From NCBI GenBank assembly GCA_910589045.1, contig CAJUSH010000001.1, positions 1 to 64,000 on the forward strand: 64,000 nt of DNA, given 5' to 3'. The position numbers were made by a program, and so were the translations under genes. Positions within the stretch are counted from its first letter, which is position 1. Each line of letters starts with the position of its first letter. The stretch comes from an uncultured Eubacterium sp. (lineage in GTDB: Bacteria; Bacillota_A; Clostridia; Lachnospirales; Lachnospiraceae). Under the pieces are notes generated by a model. That model made no database searches. It was given only the letters and a program-made list of their open reading frames with translations, and was not told the DNA's origin. Shown in pieces: positions 43,417 to 52,393 of the stretch.

Positions 43417-44922
43417 ATGAAACAGCGGACCCGGCTCCTGATCGCCTTCTGTACGATCATATTTGTCCCGATCGTTCTGGTGTGGGTGGCGTTTTGCAGC
43501 TTCCGTCATATTCAGATGAAGGAGCTGCAGGAAAATTACGGCATTGAGGCGACCGATTACACGTATCTTTTAAATACGGTACAGCTTTTAAACCGTTACA
43601 CGGAGGAGGATTTTGAAGCGCTGGTGGAGATGGCAGATAAAAATCCCGAGCAGCTTGAGAATGTGGCCTACCTGCGGGAGGTGGACGATGCGCTTGCCGA
43701 AAAAAATTCGTTTCTGCTCGTGCGCAAAGGCGAGGAAATTTATTTCCTGGGCGGTGCGAAGGATTATTTTGTGCCGGAGTATCTGCCGGAATATAAGGGC
43801 GAAAACAGCATTGAGAACTGGGGCGCTTACATTGACAACGCGGATCATGCCCTGATTAAGCAGATCGATTTCCTTTTTTCGGACGGGGCCGAGGGCAGCG
43901 CCTTCATTATCAGCAATGTACAGGAAATGATACCGGAGCTCAAGGACATGATCGTCGACATGCTGATTTCGGTCGTTCTGATCCTGGTGTTTACCGCCAG
44001 CATGATGGCGATCTGGATTTACAGCAGTATGATCGGACCGATCCGGCGCCTGCAGCTGGCGACAAAAAATATCATGGAGGACAATCTTGACTTTACCATC
44101 GAGGCGGAGGCGAACGACGAGATCGGGGAGCTGTGCCAGAATTTTGAGGAGATGCGCAAGCGTCTGAAGGAATTTTCCGAGGAACGGCTGAATAATGAGC
44201 GGCAGAACCGGGAGCTGATCAGCAATATCTCCCATGATCTGAAAACGCCGCTGACTGCGGTGAGGGGTTATGTGGAGGGACTGATCGACGGGGTGGCAGA
44301 CACACCGGAAAAGATGGATCATTATATTAAAACAATATATAATAAAACGAACGAAATGACCCGTCTTGTGAACGAGCTGACGCTTTATTCGCAGATTAAC
44401 ACAAACCGCATCCCGTATAACTTTAACAAGATCAATGTGGCGGACTACTTTAATGACTGTGCGGAGGAGCTGTCCATGGAGCTTGAGCCGAAGAATATCG
44501 GGCTTCAGTACATGAATTTTGTGACGGATGATGTTATGATTATTGCGGATCCGGAGCAGATGAGGCGCGTGATCGGCAACATCATCAACAACACGGTGAA
44601 GTATCTGGATAAGCCCCACGGGCGGATCAACCTGCGCATCAAGGATGTGGGGGACTTTATTCAGGTTGAGATTGAGGATAACGGGATCGGCATCGCGGCA
44701 AAGGATCTGCCCTACATCTTTGACCGCTTTTACCGGACGGATGCGTCGCGCAATTCCGCTACAGGCGGAAGCGGCATCGGGCTGTCCATTGTGAAAAAAA
44801 TTATAGAGGACCACGGGGGAAAAATCTGGGCGACCTCAAAGGAGGGCATCGGAACGGTTATGTATTTTGTGATCCGAAAATACCAGGTGGCAGAGCCGGA
44901 GATATCGGGTGAGGAAACATAG
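43417..44922 (+). CDS. Sensor histidine kinase
   Basis: A 501-residue membrane kinase. The start is MKQRTRLL at 43417, with AAGGAG 8-9 nt upstream; the longer frame back to 43354 has poor sequence. TM1 lies at about 7-28, an extracytoplasmic sensor of about 155 residues follows, then TM2 at about 185-207 and a HAMP linker. HisKA box LISNISHDLKTPLTAVRGYVEGL near 270 carries the phospho-His; the N box NIINNTVKYL, G1 DNGIGI and G2 GGSGIGL form the ATPase. The matching regulator follows, but a structured repeat of about 150 bp is inserted between the two genes. Ligand unknown. Confidence 0.92.
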   Translation: MKQRTRLLIAFCTIIFVPIVLVWVAFCSFRHIQMKELQENYGIEATDYTYLLNTVQLLNRYTEEDFEALVEMADKNPEQLENVAYLREVDDALAEKNSFLLVRKGEEIYFLGGAKDYFVPEYLPEYKGENSIENWGAYIDNADHALIKQIDFLFSDGAEGSAFIISNVQEMIPELKDMIVDMLISVVLILVFTASMMAIWIYSSMIGPIRRLQLATKNIMEDNLDFTIEAEANDEIGELCQNFEEMRKRLKEFSEERLNNERQNRELISNISHDLKTPLTAVRGYVEGLIDGVADTPEKMDHYIKTIYNKTNEMTRLVNELTLYSQINTNRIPYNFNKINVADYFNDCAEELSMELEPKNIGLQYMNFVTDDVMIIADPEQMRRVIGNIINNTVKYLDKPHGRINLRIKDVGDFIQVEIEDNGIGIAAKDLPYIFDRFYRTDASRNSATGGSGIGLSIVKKIIEDHGGKIWATSKEGIGTVMYFVIRKYQVAEPEISGEET

Positions 44923-44942
44923 TACCCCGGCAGGCGGAAAAA

Positions 44943-45090
44943 CGTTACTTTTCACGGGGCAGGAATGCGCATTTACTGCGCAGTCTGTAAGAACATGATT
45001 CAGGTGTGAGGGGCGATTTTTGCGAGGCAAAACTCTGAATATCGCCCCGAATCGTTACTATGAGCGGCTCCCGAGCCGTGAATAGTAACG
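44943..45090. mobile_element. 148-bp MITE-like palindromic element
   Basis: The ends CGTTACTTTTCACGG (44943-44957) and CCGTGAATAGTAACG (45076-45090) are inverted repeats (14 of 15). Direct GAAAAA copies flank it (44937-44942 and 45091-45096), as a target-site duplication would. Inside are hairpins TGCGCA/TGCGCA, GGGGCGAT/ATCGCCCC with a nested TTTTGC/GCAAAA, and CGTTACTAT/ATAGTAACG. It codes for nothing and lies between a kinase gene and its regulator. Confidence 0.65.
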
Positions 45091-45130
45091 GAAAAACCAG
45101 GCAGCAGGGGGTTTGAAAGGGAGGCAGAAG

Positions 45131-45820
45131 ATGAAGCGGATACTGATCATAGAGGACGAGACGTCCATTGCGGAGCTGGAGAAGGACTATCTGGAGCTGA
45201 GCAACTTCGCGGTTGAGATTGAGGAAAACGGAAAAGAGGGCTTAAAGCGGGCATTACAGGAAAATTTCGATATGTTTATTCTTGATTTAATGTTGCCGGA
45301 TATGGATGGATTTGACATTTGCCGGGAGATCCGGCACGAGAAGAATGTGCCGATCCTGATGGTGTCGGCGAAGAAGGATGATATCGATAAAATCCGCGGT
45401 CTTGGTCTTGGAGCGGATGATTACATCACAAAACCGTTTTCGCCGAGCGAGCTGGTTGCGCGGGTGAAGGCGCATTTGGCACGTTATGAGACGTTGACGG
45501 CACCGGAACAGGTGAAAAGTCAGGAGATCAAGATCCGCGGCATTCGGATCGACAAGGCGGCGCGGCGCGTATGGATCAATGATGAGGAAAAAGCATTTAC
45601 ATCCAGAGAATTTGATCTGCTCACATTCTTGGCGGAAAATCCAAATCGGGTCTTTTCAAAAGAGGAATTATTTAGTACAATTTGGGAAATGGCACCCGAA
45701 GGAGATATTGCAACGGTTACGGTGCATATTAAGAAGATACGGGAAAAGATCGAGTATAATACAGCCAAGCCGCAGTATATTGAGACGATCTGGGGTGTCG
45801 GTTACCGGTTCAAGCTTTAG
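45131..45820 (+). CDS. OmpR-family response regulator
   Basis: A 229-residue regulator. The receiver domain has the acidic pair in IIEDETS, phosphorylatable Asp in FILDLMLPDMDG near 53, and the Lys in DDYITKPFSPSEL near 102. A winged-helix DNA-binding domain follows (about 130-229, FTSREFDLLTFLAENPNRVFSKEELF ... VTVHIKKIREKIE ... IWGVGYRFKL). The start at 45131 has GGGAGG 7 nt upstream. It most likely partners the kinase gene 208 nt upstream; a palindromic element lies between. A lone receiver gene follows after 18 nt. Confidence 0.94.
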   Translation: MKRILIIEDETSIAELEKDYLELSNFAVEIEENGKEGLKRALQENFDMFILDLMLPDMDGFDICREIRHEKNVPILMVSAKKDDIDKIRGLGLGADDYITKPFSPSELVARVKAHLARYETLTAPEQVKSQEIKIRGIRIDKAARRVWINDEEKAFTSREFDLLTFLAENPNRVFSKEELFSTIWEMAPEGDIATVTVHIKKIREKIEYNTAKPQYIETIWGVGYRFKL

Positions 45821-45838
45821 CATACAGGAGAACAGAGG

Positions 45839-46201
45839 ATGAAAACAATACTGGTTGTGGATGATGACAAATTAAATCTGAACAGTGCGATGAAAATTTT
45901 ATCACCGGCCTATAAGGTGGTTCCAATGACCTCTGGTAAAACAGCGTTAAGCTACCTCTCGAAAAATATTCCGGATTTAATTTTGCTGGATATTCTTATG
46001 CCGGAGATGGACGGCTTCGAGGTGATGAAGGAGATCCGCGCCAATCAGGCGTGGGCGGATATCCCGGTTATTTTCCTGACCGGGGACGTCAGCCCCCAGA
46101 CGTGCGCGAAGGGCGGCGCGCTTGGTGTGACGGGCTTTATGGCAAAGCCTTTGGAGGCGGAGCGCATGATCTCGGGCATAGAAGCAGTGATCGGGAAGTA
46201 G
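45839..46201 (+). CDS. Stand-alone receiver (CheY-like) protein
   Basis: A 120-residue single-domain response regulator. Acidic residues are in VVDDDKL, phospho-Asp near 52 in LILLDILMPEMDGFEVM, and the conserved Lys in GFMAKPLEAE. No output domain is present. It follows the OmpR-type regulator by 18 nt with its own AGGAG, so it is probably co-transcribed with it. It may act as a phosphate sink or bind another protein; the partner is not visible here. Confidence 0.9.
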   Translation: MKTILVVDDDKLNLNSAMKILSPAYKVVPMTSGKTALSYLSKNIPDLILLDILMPEMDGFEVMKEIRANQAWADIPVIFLTGDVSPQTCAKGGALGVTGFMAKPLEAERMISGIEAVIGK

Positions 46202-46261
46202 CCGGAAAGTCAGGATGGAACTACCAGCCATAATTTCGTTTATGCCGCAGATACTAGGGGC

Positions 46262-47368
46262 ATGAGTGAACGAAATCGGAACCGGGATATTTTCAAATGT
46301 TTTCAATGGATCAGACTGATAGGGATTACCCTGGGCGTGTATGTGACGATGGAGTATGTACTGCCGGTGGTATTCCCTTTTTGTATGGGCCTTATCGTGG
46401 CAATGCTGCTTTTTCCCCTGCGGAAATGGCTGGAGCGCAGGCTGCACGTCAAGCGGGAGCTTGCGGGCTTTCTGGCGCTGTTTACGGGGATCTGCATAGT
46501 GCTTCTGATTGCTTTCGGCGTGGGCTATCTCCTGTTTTCCTGCGGGAGCTACGCCGGCAGGTGCGGGCTGCCGGACCTTATGCTCTCCCGGGGGCGTATC
46601 ATCTGGGATACATGCTGTGACCGCCTGCACGATATGACGGGCCGCTGGGTGATGGAGCCGGAGGATTACACGGTGCTTGTGCACACGATGCAGGAGCGCA
46701 GCTTCCGGTTTGACCCGGGCACGTTTGCCGCAAACTGGAAGGATGTAAGCGGTCAGACACTGAAAACCCTGGCGTGCATTTTGGTGGCGGTTGTGAGCGG
46801 TCTGCTCATGCTGAACGAGTTCGAGGAGCTGAAGGAAAACCTTAGGAATGCATTGGGCGGTCTGTTTCACGAGGGCTTTGGGCTGAAGGTGCGCGAGGCG
46901 GGCTGGATGTACGTGAAGGCACAGGGCATCATCATGCTGACGATTACCTGCCTGTGCGTGCTTGGCCTGCTGGCGGCAGGGGAGCGCTACTGGCTCGTCG
47001 TCGGTGCGGCGATCGGCATCTGCGACGCGCTGCCGTTTCTTGGGACGGGCATCTGCTTTTTGCCCTGGGCGCTGTGGCGGCTGTTAAACGGGCGCTACGT
47101 GACGGCGGTGTGGTTTGTGGCGCTTTATTTTATAACGAGCTTTACGAGACAGACAATGGAGCCGAAGCTCATCGGAAAGCGGATCGGCGTGCCGCCCCTT
47201 GCCGTGCTCATCAGCGTTTATATCGGCGTTAAGGTGTTTTCAAGGGCAGGGTTTTTACTGGGGCCGATCAGTGCGTTTTTGATCTGGCAGATTTATAACG
47301 ATACCACAGCAAAGGAGGATATGCATGCGAATGACACAGGCGCAAATCGAGCCGATGATCCGGTTTGA
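46262..47368 (+). CDS. AI-2E family (YtvI-like) membrane protein
   Basis: A 368-residue multi-pass protein of the AI-2E transporter superfamily. Paired N-terminal helices (about 18-80), a cytosolic-looking middle segment, and a C-terminal block with IGICDALPFLGTGICFLPWALW and ITSFTRQTMEPKLIGKRIGVPPLAVLISVYIGVKVF, the family core. Firmicutes paralogues include the sporulation protein YtvI. The substrate is not known. It overlaps the RluA-type gene by 44 nt. No strong Shine-Dalgarno is seen before ATG 46262, so the start is less certain. Confidence 0.85.
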   Translation: MSERNRNRDIFKCFQWIRLIGITLGVYVTMEYVLPVVFPFCMGLIVAMLLFPLRKWLERRLHVKRELAGFLALFTGICIVLLIAFGVGYLLFSCGSYAGRCGLPDLMLSRGRIIWDTCCDRLHDMTGRWVMEPEDYTVLVHTMQERSFRFDPGTFAANWKDVSGQTLKTLACILVAVVSGLLMLNEFEELKENLRNALGGLFHEGFGLKVREAGWMYVKAQGIIMLTITCLCVLGLLAAGERYWLVVGAAIGICDALPFLGTGICFLPWALWRLLNGRYVTAVWFVALYFITSFTRQTMEPKLIGKRIGVPPLAVLISVYIGVKVFSRAGFLLGPISAFLIWQIYNDTTAKEDMHANDTGANRADDPV

Positions 47369-48092
47369 GGATGAAGCAGTGCTGGTTGTCCATAAGCCGC
47401 CGTTTCTGGCGGTTGAGACAAAAAATCCGAGGCAGCAGGATCTGGTAAGCCTGCTGAAAAACCGCAGTGCCATGCACGCCGCGGCGCCGTATGTCGGGCT
47501 TGTCCACCGGTTAGACCAGCCGGTGGAGGGCCTTTTGGTGCTGGCGAAAACCCCCGGGGCGGCGCGGACGCTTAGCGCCGGGCTCGCAGGGGGAGGCTTT
47601 ACGAAGGAGTATCTTGCGGTTGTGCATGGGGTGATGCCGGAGACGGGGACACTCGTACATACGCTTAAGAAGGACGGGAGGAGAAACTGCTCGCGGGTCG
47701 TCTGCGCGGGGATGCCCGGCGGGAAGGAGGCGCGGCTTTCCTATGAGCGGCTTGCGGTGAAGGACGAAAAAAGCCTGCTTTTGATCCGGCTGGATACGGG
47801 CAGGCATCATCAGATCCGCGTGCAGCTTGCGGCGTCCGGGCATCCGCTCTGCGGCGATGAAAAGTACGGCGCGCGGGCGGCGGAAATCAAAGGGAGTGTG
47901 CGTCTCGTGGCGGATGGCATACAAAAAATTCCCCCTGCACTCTGCAGCTTTTGTCTCGCCTTTGTGCACCCAAAAAGGGGTGTGCGGATGGAATTTTGCG
48001 AAAAACCCGCGGGTGCGGGCTTCTCACTGTTTCCCGGAGAGATTGAAAGTTGGATTGCAGAGTACAGGGAGAATAATTCAAATATTATATGA
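47325..48092 (+). CDS. RluA-family pseudouridine synthase
   Basis: A 255-residue enzyme that isomerises uridine to pseudouridine in rRNA or tRNA. The catalytic motif is VHRLDQPVEGLLVLAK with the Asp near 62; usually the motif reads HRLDxxTSG, so the PVEG variant is noted. TGRHHQIRVQLAASGHPLCGDEKYG is the conserved C-terminal block. There is no S4 domain, as in the short RluA/RluC-like subgroup. ATG 47325 has AAGGAGG 6 nt upstream inside the end of the preceding gene. It converges on the minus-strand DUF362 gene 24 nt away. Confidence 0.92.
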   Translation: MRMTQAQIEPMIRFEDEAVLVVHKPPFLAVETKNPRQQDLVSLLKNRSAMHAAAPYVGLVHRLDQPVEGLLVLAKTPGAARTLSAGLAGGGFTKEYLAVVHGVMPETGTLVHTLKKDGRRNCSRVVCAGMPGGKEARLSYERLAVKDEKSLLLIRLDTGRHHQIRVQLAASGHPLCGDEKYGARAAEIKGSVRLVADGIQKIPPALCSFCLAFVHPKRGVRMEFCEKPAGAGFSLFPGEIESWIAEYRENNSNII

Positions 48093-48116
48093 TCATTTAA
48101 TTATATTAAATTGTGG

Positions 48117-49238
48117 TCAGATCGTGATCAGATCATAGTCATTTGTGCCGAGCCCGATCTTTACCGCATGGGAAATGCAGGACTTCCACTCGGTGTCGGG
48201 ATGGGTCATGAAGAAATGGTCATGCCCCTCGTGATTGCCCATATGTTCTATGTTTTCCCCGAGGATACTCTCCGCGATCGGTGTCTGCGCGTTGCATAAA
48301 TCTGCACAAGCCTGATCCAGTGCGACCGGGTCGAAGGAGGCGAGCATACCCACATTCGGGATGATCGGGATGTCATTTTCCGCATGGCAGTCGCAGTTGG
48401 GCGATACATCGCAGATCAGGGATACGTGGAAGCAGGGGCGGTTCTGGCAGACCGCGAGGGAGTATTCCGCTATCCGGTAATTTAACATCGCGATGGAATC
48501 GCTGAAATCCGCCTTGATGGCATCCTTCGGGCAGACTGCAAGGCAGCGTCCGCAGCCGACGCATTTGTCGTGGTCGATGGCCGCTTTGCCGTCGGTGATG
48601 ACGGGAGCGCCGTGTGCACAGATGCTTTTGCAGGCACCGCAGCCGACACATGCCTCGCGGTCTGCGACGCTGGGCTTGCCTTCACAGTGCTGCTCCATTT
48701 TTCCGGCGCGGGAGCCGCTTCCCATACCGATGTTTTTGAGTGCTCCGCCGAAGCCTGCCATCTCATGCCCCTTAAAGTGGGTCAGGGAGATGAATACATC
48801 GGCATCCATGATGGCGTGGCCGATCTTTGCGCGCTTCACATAATCGCCATTCACCGGAACCTCCACCTCGTCCGTGCCCTTTAAGCCGTCTGCGATGAGC
48901 ACATGGCAGCCGGTCTGCAGGGGCGAAAAGCCGTTGATATAGGCGGTATCAAGATGGTCGAGAGCGTTCTTGCGGCTGCCTACATAGAGGGTGTTGCAGT
49001 CGGTGAGAAAGGGCCTGCCGCCGAGCTCCTTCACGTAATCCGCTACTACCTTCGCGTAGTTGGGCCGCAGGAAGGAGAGGTTGCCGTACTCACCGAAATG
49101 GATTTTGATGGCGGTGTATTTATCCTGAAAATCGATCTGCTCAAAGCCGGCGGTTTTCATGAGCCGGTGGAGCTTCTGCAAAAGATTTTCGTGTCCGGTT
49201 GCCTTGAATGTCGTAAAGTATACATTTGCTTTTTCCAT
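48117..49238 (-). CDS. DUF362 iron-sulfur protein
   Basis: A 373-residue cytosolic protein. The N-terminal DUF362 domain (MEKANVYFTTFKA ... HFGEYGNLSFLRP ... GRPFLTDCNTLY ... SLTHFKGHEMAGFGGALKNIGMG) is followed by two ferredoxin motifs, CVGCGACKSICAHGAP near 190 and CVGCGRCLAVCPKDAI near 220, predicted to hold two 4Fe-4S clusters, then the C-terminal half of DUF362. Members are frequent in anaerobes and presumed to act in electron transfer; the reaction is unknown. The start has AGGAGGA 7 nt upstream. Confidence 0.9.
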   Translation of the reverse strand: MEKANVYFTTFKATGHENLLQKLHRLMKTAGFEQIDFQDKYTAIKIHFGEYGNLSFLRPNYAKVVADYVKELGGRPFLTDCNTLYVGSRKNALDHLDTAYINGFSPLQTGCHVLIADGLKGTDEVEVPVNGDYVKRAKIGHAIMDADVFISLTHFKGHEMAGFGGALKNIGMGSGSRAGKMEQHCEGKPSVADREACVGCGACKSICAHGAPVITDGKAAIDHDKCVGCGRCLAVCPKDAIKADFSDSIAMLNYRIAEYSLAVCQNRPCFHVSLICDVSPNCDCHAENDIPIIPNVGMLASFDPVALDQACADLCNAQTPIAESILGENIEHMGNHEGHDHFFMTHPDTEWKSCISHAVKIGLGTNDYDLITI

Positions 49239-49342
49239 TGGGATCGTCCTCCTTTAAATTTAAACATATCATACAAGCATAAAGTCATGTTTGATTCTAC
49301 ATGATTTCCGGCGTCCCGTCCAGTGCCGGACGGACAAAAAGG

Positions 49343-49370
49343 TTGACAATCCGCGTGATAAGGTTATAAA
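49343..49370 (+). promoter_or_regulatory. Promoter of proS
   Basis: TTGACA (49343-49348), 16-bp spacer, TATAAA (49365-49370). The leader of about 40 nt is too short for a T-box, and none is seen. Confidence 0.65.
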
Positions 49371-49414
49371 ATAGGCACAATGTAAAATGAAATTGTTGAT
49401 AGAGGAGAAGCATG

Positions 49415-50854
49415 ATGGCTAAGGAGAAAAAATTAGTAGAACAGATTACGTCCATGGACGAAGATTTCGCCCAGTGGTATACCGATGTGGTGAAGAAGGC
49501 GGAGCTGATCGATTACTCATCGGTGAAGGGCTGTATGATCATCAAGCCTGCGGGCTATGCGATCTGGGAGAACATTCAAAAGGAGCTGGATCGCCGCTTC
49601 AAGGAGACGGGAGTGGAAAATGTATACATGCCGCTGTTTATTCCCGAGAGCCTTTTGCAGAAGGAGAAGGATCATGTGGAAGGCTTTGCACCGGAGGTTG
49701 CGTGGGTGACCCACGGCGGGATACAGCCCCTGCAGGAGCGGCTGTGCGTGCGCCCCACGTCCGAGACACTCTTCTGTGATTTTTATAAAAACCTGATTCA
49801 ATCTTACCGCGATCTGCCGAAAAACTACAACCAGTGGTGCTCGGTGGTCCGCTGGGAGAAGGAGACAAGACCCTTCCTGCGTTCCCGTGAATTTTTGTGG
49901 CAGGAGGGGCATACGATTCATGCCACCGCGGAGGAGGCAAAGGAGCGCACCCTTCAGATGCTTAACATCTACGCGGAATTTGTCGAGGAGGTACTGGCGA
50001 TTCCGGTGATCAGGGGACAGAAAACCGAAAAGGAGAAGTTCGCGGGAGCGAGGGCTACCTATACCATCGAGGCGCTCATGCACGACGGAAAGGCGTTGCA
50101 GTCCGGAACGAGCCACAATTTCGGCGACGGCTTCGCAAAGGCGTTTGATATCACATACGCTGACCGGAACAATCAGCTTGTGCACCCGCACCAGACATCC
50201 TGGGGACTTTCCACCCGTATCATCGGTGCACTCATTATGGTGCACGGGGACGATTCCGGCCTTGTGCTCCCGCCCCGCATCGCACCGGTGCAGGTGATGA
50301 TCGTTCCGATCCGCCAGCAGAGCGGGGGTGTTTTGGAGAAGGCGCAGGAGGTGCTCGCCGCATTAAAGGCAAACGGCATCAGCGCGAGACTGGACGATTC
50401 CGACAAATCTCCGGGCTGGAAATTTGCGGAGCAGGAGATGCGGGGCATTCCCGTCCGCATTGAGCTTGGACCGAAGGATATTGAGACGGGCCAGTGCGTG
50501 GCAGTCCGCCGCGACACGAGGGAGAAGCTGACGTTTTCTTTAGAAGAGGCGGCAGAAAAGCTTCCCGGGCTGCTGGAAACGATCCAGCGGGATATGTTCG
50601 CGCGCGCAAAGGCACACCGGGATGCGCATATTACCGATATTACGACCTATGGCGCATTCAAGGATGCGGTTGAGAACAAGCCTGGCTTTATCCGCGCGAT
50701 GTGGTGCGGCGATCAGGCGTGCGAGGAAAAGATTAAGGAAGAGACGACGGCGACCTCGCGCTGCATGCCGTTTGAGCAGGAAACACTCTCGGATGTATGC
50801 GTCTGCTGTGGAAAACCGGCAAAGAAGCTTGTTTTCTGGGGAAAAGCATACTAA
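49415..50854 (+). CDS. proS: Prolyl-tRNA synthetase, short type
   Basis: Charges tRNA-Pro. At 479 residues it is the form without the editing insertion, resembling the archaeal/eukaryotic-like ProRS found in some Clostridia rather than the ~570-residue bacterial form. Motif 2 region (SVVRWEKETRPFLRSREFLWQEGHT), TSHNFGDGFAKAFDI and motif 3 GLVLPPRIAPVQV are visible, and the C-terminal zinc-binding-type extension ends in CVCCGKPAKKLVFWGKAY. ATG 49415 (GAGGAG 7 nt upstream) is preferred over the ATG directly before it. No Ala-editing domain is present, so mischarged Ala-tRNA-Pro would need a free-standing YbaK-type enzyme. Confidence 0.95.
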   Translation: MAKEKKLVEQITSMDEDFAQWYTDVVKKAELIDYSSVKGCMIIKPAGYAIWENIQKELDRRFKETGVENVYMPLFIPESLLQKEKDHVEGFAPEVAWVTHGGIQPLQERLCVRPTSETLFCDFYKNLIQSYRDLPKNYNQWCSVVRWEKETRPFLRSREFLWQEGHTIHATAEEAKERTLQMLNIYAEFVEEVLAIPVIRGQKTEKEKFAGARATYTIEALMHDGKALQSGTSHNFGDGFAKAFDITYADRNNQLVHPHQTSWGLSTRIIGALIMVHGDDSGLVLPPRIAPVQVMIVPIRQQSGGVLEKAQEVLAALKANGISARLDDSDKSPGWKFAEQEMRGIPVRIELGPKDIETGQCVAVRRDTREKLTFSLEEAAEKLPGLLETIQRDMFARAKAHRDAHITDITTYGAFKDAVENKPGFIRAMWCGDQACEEKIKEETTATSRCMPFEQETLSDVCVCCGKPAKKLVFWGKAY

Positions 50855-50963
50855 ATTAAATTTAAATATAATTGTGTCTGGCAAAGGCCGGGCGCGAAAA
50901 TCCTGTGGATTGCCGCGGCCCTGGACAATTATTTGTGTAATTTTAGAAACAGAAGGAGCGTCT

Positions 50964-52301
50964 ATGATCATCGAGTTACCGGAGCACGTAACATATATTC
51001 TGCACACCCTGGCCGTTCATGGGTATGAGGGCTATGCGGTCGGCGGGTGTGTACGGGATGCGCTGCTCGGGCGGCAGCCCCAGGACTGGGATATTACCAC
51101 GAATGCGGCGCCGGCTCAGGTCAAGGCGCTCTTTCGCCGCTGTGTCGACACGGGACTGCAGCACGGTACGGTTACGGTTATGCTGGACCATACGGGCTAC
51201 GAGGTGACAACCTACCGGATTGACGGCGTTTACGAGGACGGCAGGCATCCGAAGGAGGTAAGCTTTACCGCGAGCCTTGCGGAGGATTTAAAGCGGCGGG
51301 ATTTCACGATCAATGCGATGGCCTACAATGAGACGGACGGCCTGGTGGATCTTTTTGACGGAGCGGGGGATTTGAAGCGCGGCGTGATCCGCTGTGTGGG
51401 CGTGCCCGAACAGCGCTTCACGGAGGATGCCCTGCGGATGATGCGGGCGGTGCGCTTTTCGGCACAGCTGGGGTTTGCGATTGAAAGGTCGACCCTTGCA
51501 GCGGTGTGTGCGTTGGCTCCATCGATACAAAAAATCAGTGCAGAGCGTATTCAGATGGAGCTTTTAAAGACGATAACCTCCGCGCATCCGATGGATGTGC
51601 GGTTGTTTTATGAAACGGGGCTGAGCCGGTATTTTCTGCCGGAGCTGGATGCGATGATGGAGACGGAGCAGAACAATCCCCACCACTGCTACAGCGTTGG
51701 GGAGCATGCGCTGCATAGCCTTGCGCTGGTGGAGCCGGAAAAGGTGCTGCGGCTTGCGATGCTGCTGCACGATGTGGCAAAGCCTGCCTGCCAAACGAGG
51801 GATGAGGAGGGCGTCGATCACTTTCACGGGCATCCGCAGCTGGGTGCGCAGATGGCGCGGCATATCCTGCGCCGTCTCAAGCTGGACAATGATACGATCG
51901 CCCGGGTGTGCGCGCTCGTGTGCTGGCACGATGATAACCCGCCCCTGACCGCAAGAAATGTGCGGCGGGCCATCTGCCGGATCGGCGAATCACAGTACCC
52001 GGACATTTTTTTGGTGAAACGCGCGGATATTGGGGCACAGAGCGATTATAAAAAAACGGAAAAATTCCGCTATGTGGACGAATACGAGGCAATTTATCGA
52101 GATATTATCGCAAAGAAGGACTGCCTTGACGTGAAAAGCCTGGCGGTGAACGGTGCGGATCTGCTGGCGGCAGGCGTGCCGCAGGGCAGACAGATTGGTG
52201 AATATTTGCACAGGCTTCTGGAGCTTGTCATTGAAGAGCCGTCGTGCAACACGAAAGAATTTCTGATAGGCCAGGTTGAAATATGGCGCGGGCCGGCGTA
52301 A
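50964..52301 (+). CDS. cca: CCA-adding tRNA nucleotidyltransferase
   Basis: Adds or repairs the 3'-CCA of tRNA. A 445-residue class II enzyme: head GYAVGGCVRDALLGRQPQDWDITTNA (with the DxD metal site), motif RRDFTINAMAYN, and EDALRMMRAVRFSAQLGF. A C-terminal HD domain (MLLHDVAKPACQ ... HPQLGA) is added, as in many Firmicutes. The start is ATG 50964 with AGAAGGAGCG upstream; a longer frame back to 50622 would overlap proS and has no family match. It is 109 nt after proS. Confidence 0.95.
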   Translation: MIIELPEHVTYILHTLAVHGYEGYAVGGCVRDALLGRQPQDWDITTNAAPAQVKALFRRCVDTGLQHGTVTVMLDHTGYEVTTYRIDGVYEDGRHPKEVSFTASLAEDLKRRDFTINAMAYNETDGLVDLFDGAGDLKRGVIRCVGVPEQRFTEDALRMMRAVRFSAQLGFAIERSTLAAVCALAPSIQKISAERIQMELLKTITSAHPMDVRLFYETGLSRYFLPELDAMMETEQNNPHHCYSVGEHALHSLALVEPEKVLRLAMLLHDVAKPACQTRDEEGVDHFHGHPQLGAQMARHILRRLKLDNDTIARVCALVCWHDDNPPLTARNVRRAICRIGESQYPDIFLVKRADIGAQSDYKKTEKFRYVDEYEAIYRDIIAKKDCLDVKSLAVNGADLLAAGVPQGRQIGEYLHRLLELVIEEPSCNTKEFLIGQVEIWRGPA

Positions 52302-52393
52302 ATATGGAATAAAACGAACAGCCCCTTCATAGGATGGAAAGGACACAAAAAGTGTGTGGTGTCACTTTATTTTATCTTATGGAGGGGTTTCCT

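Noticed and set aside
43588..44814. 408-residue ORF on the minus strand
   Set aside because: Antisense to the histidine kinase; the kinase has all expected boxes, the antisense frame none.
50622..50963. N-terminal extension of the CCA-adding enzyme
   Set aside because: It would overlap proS by more than 230 nt, is Arg-rich, and does not resemble the family; ATG 50964 has a good Shine-Dalgarno.
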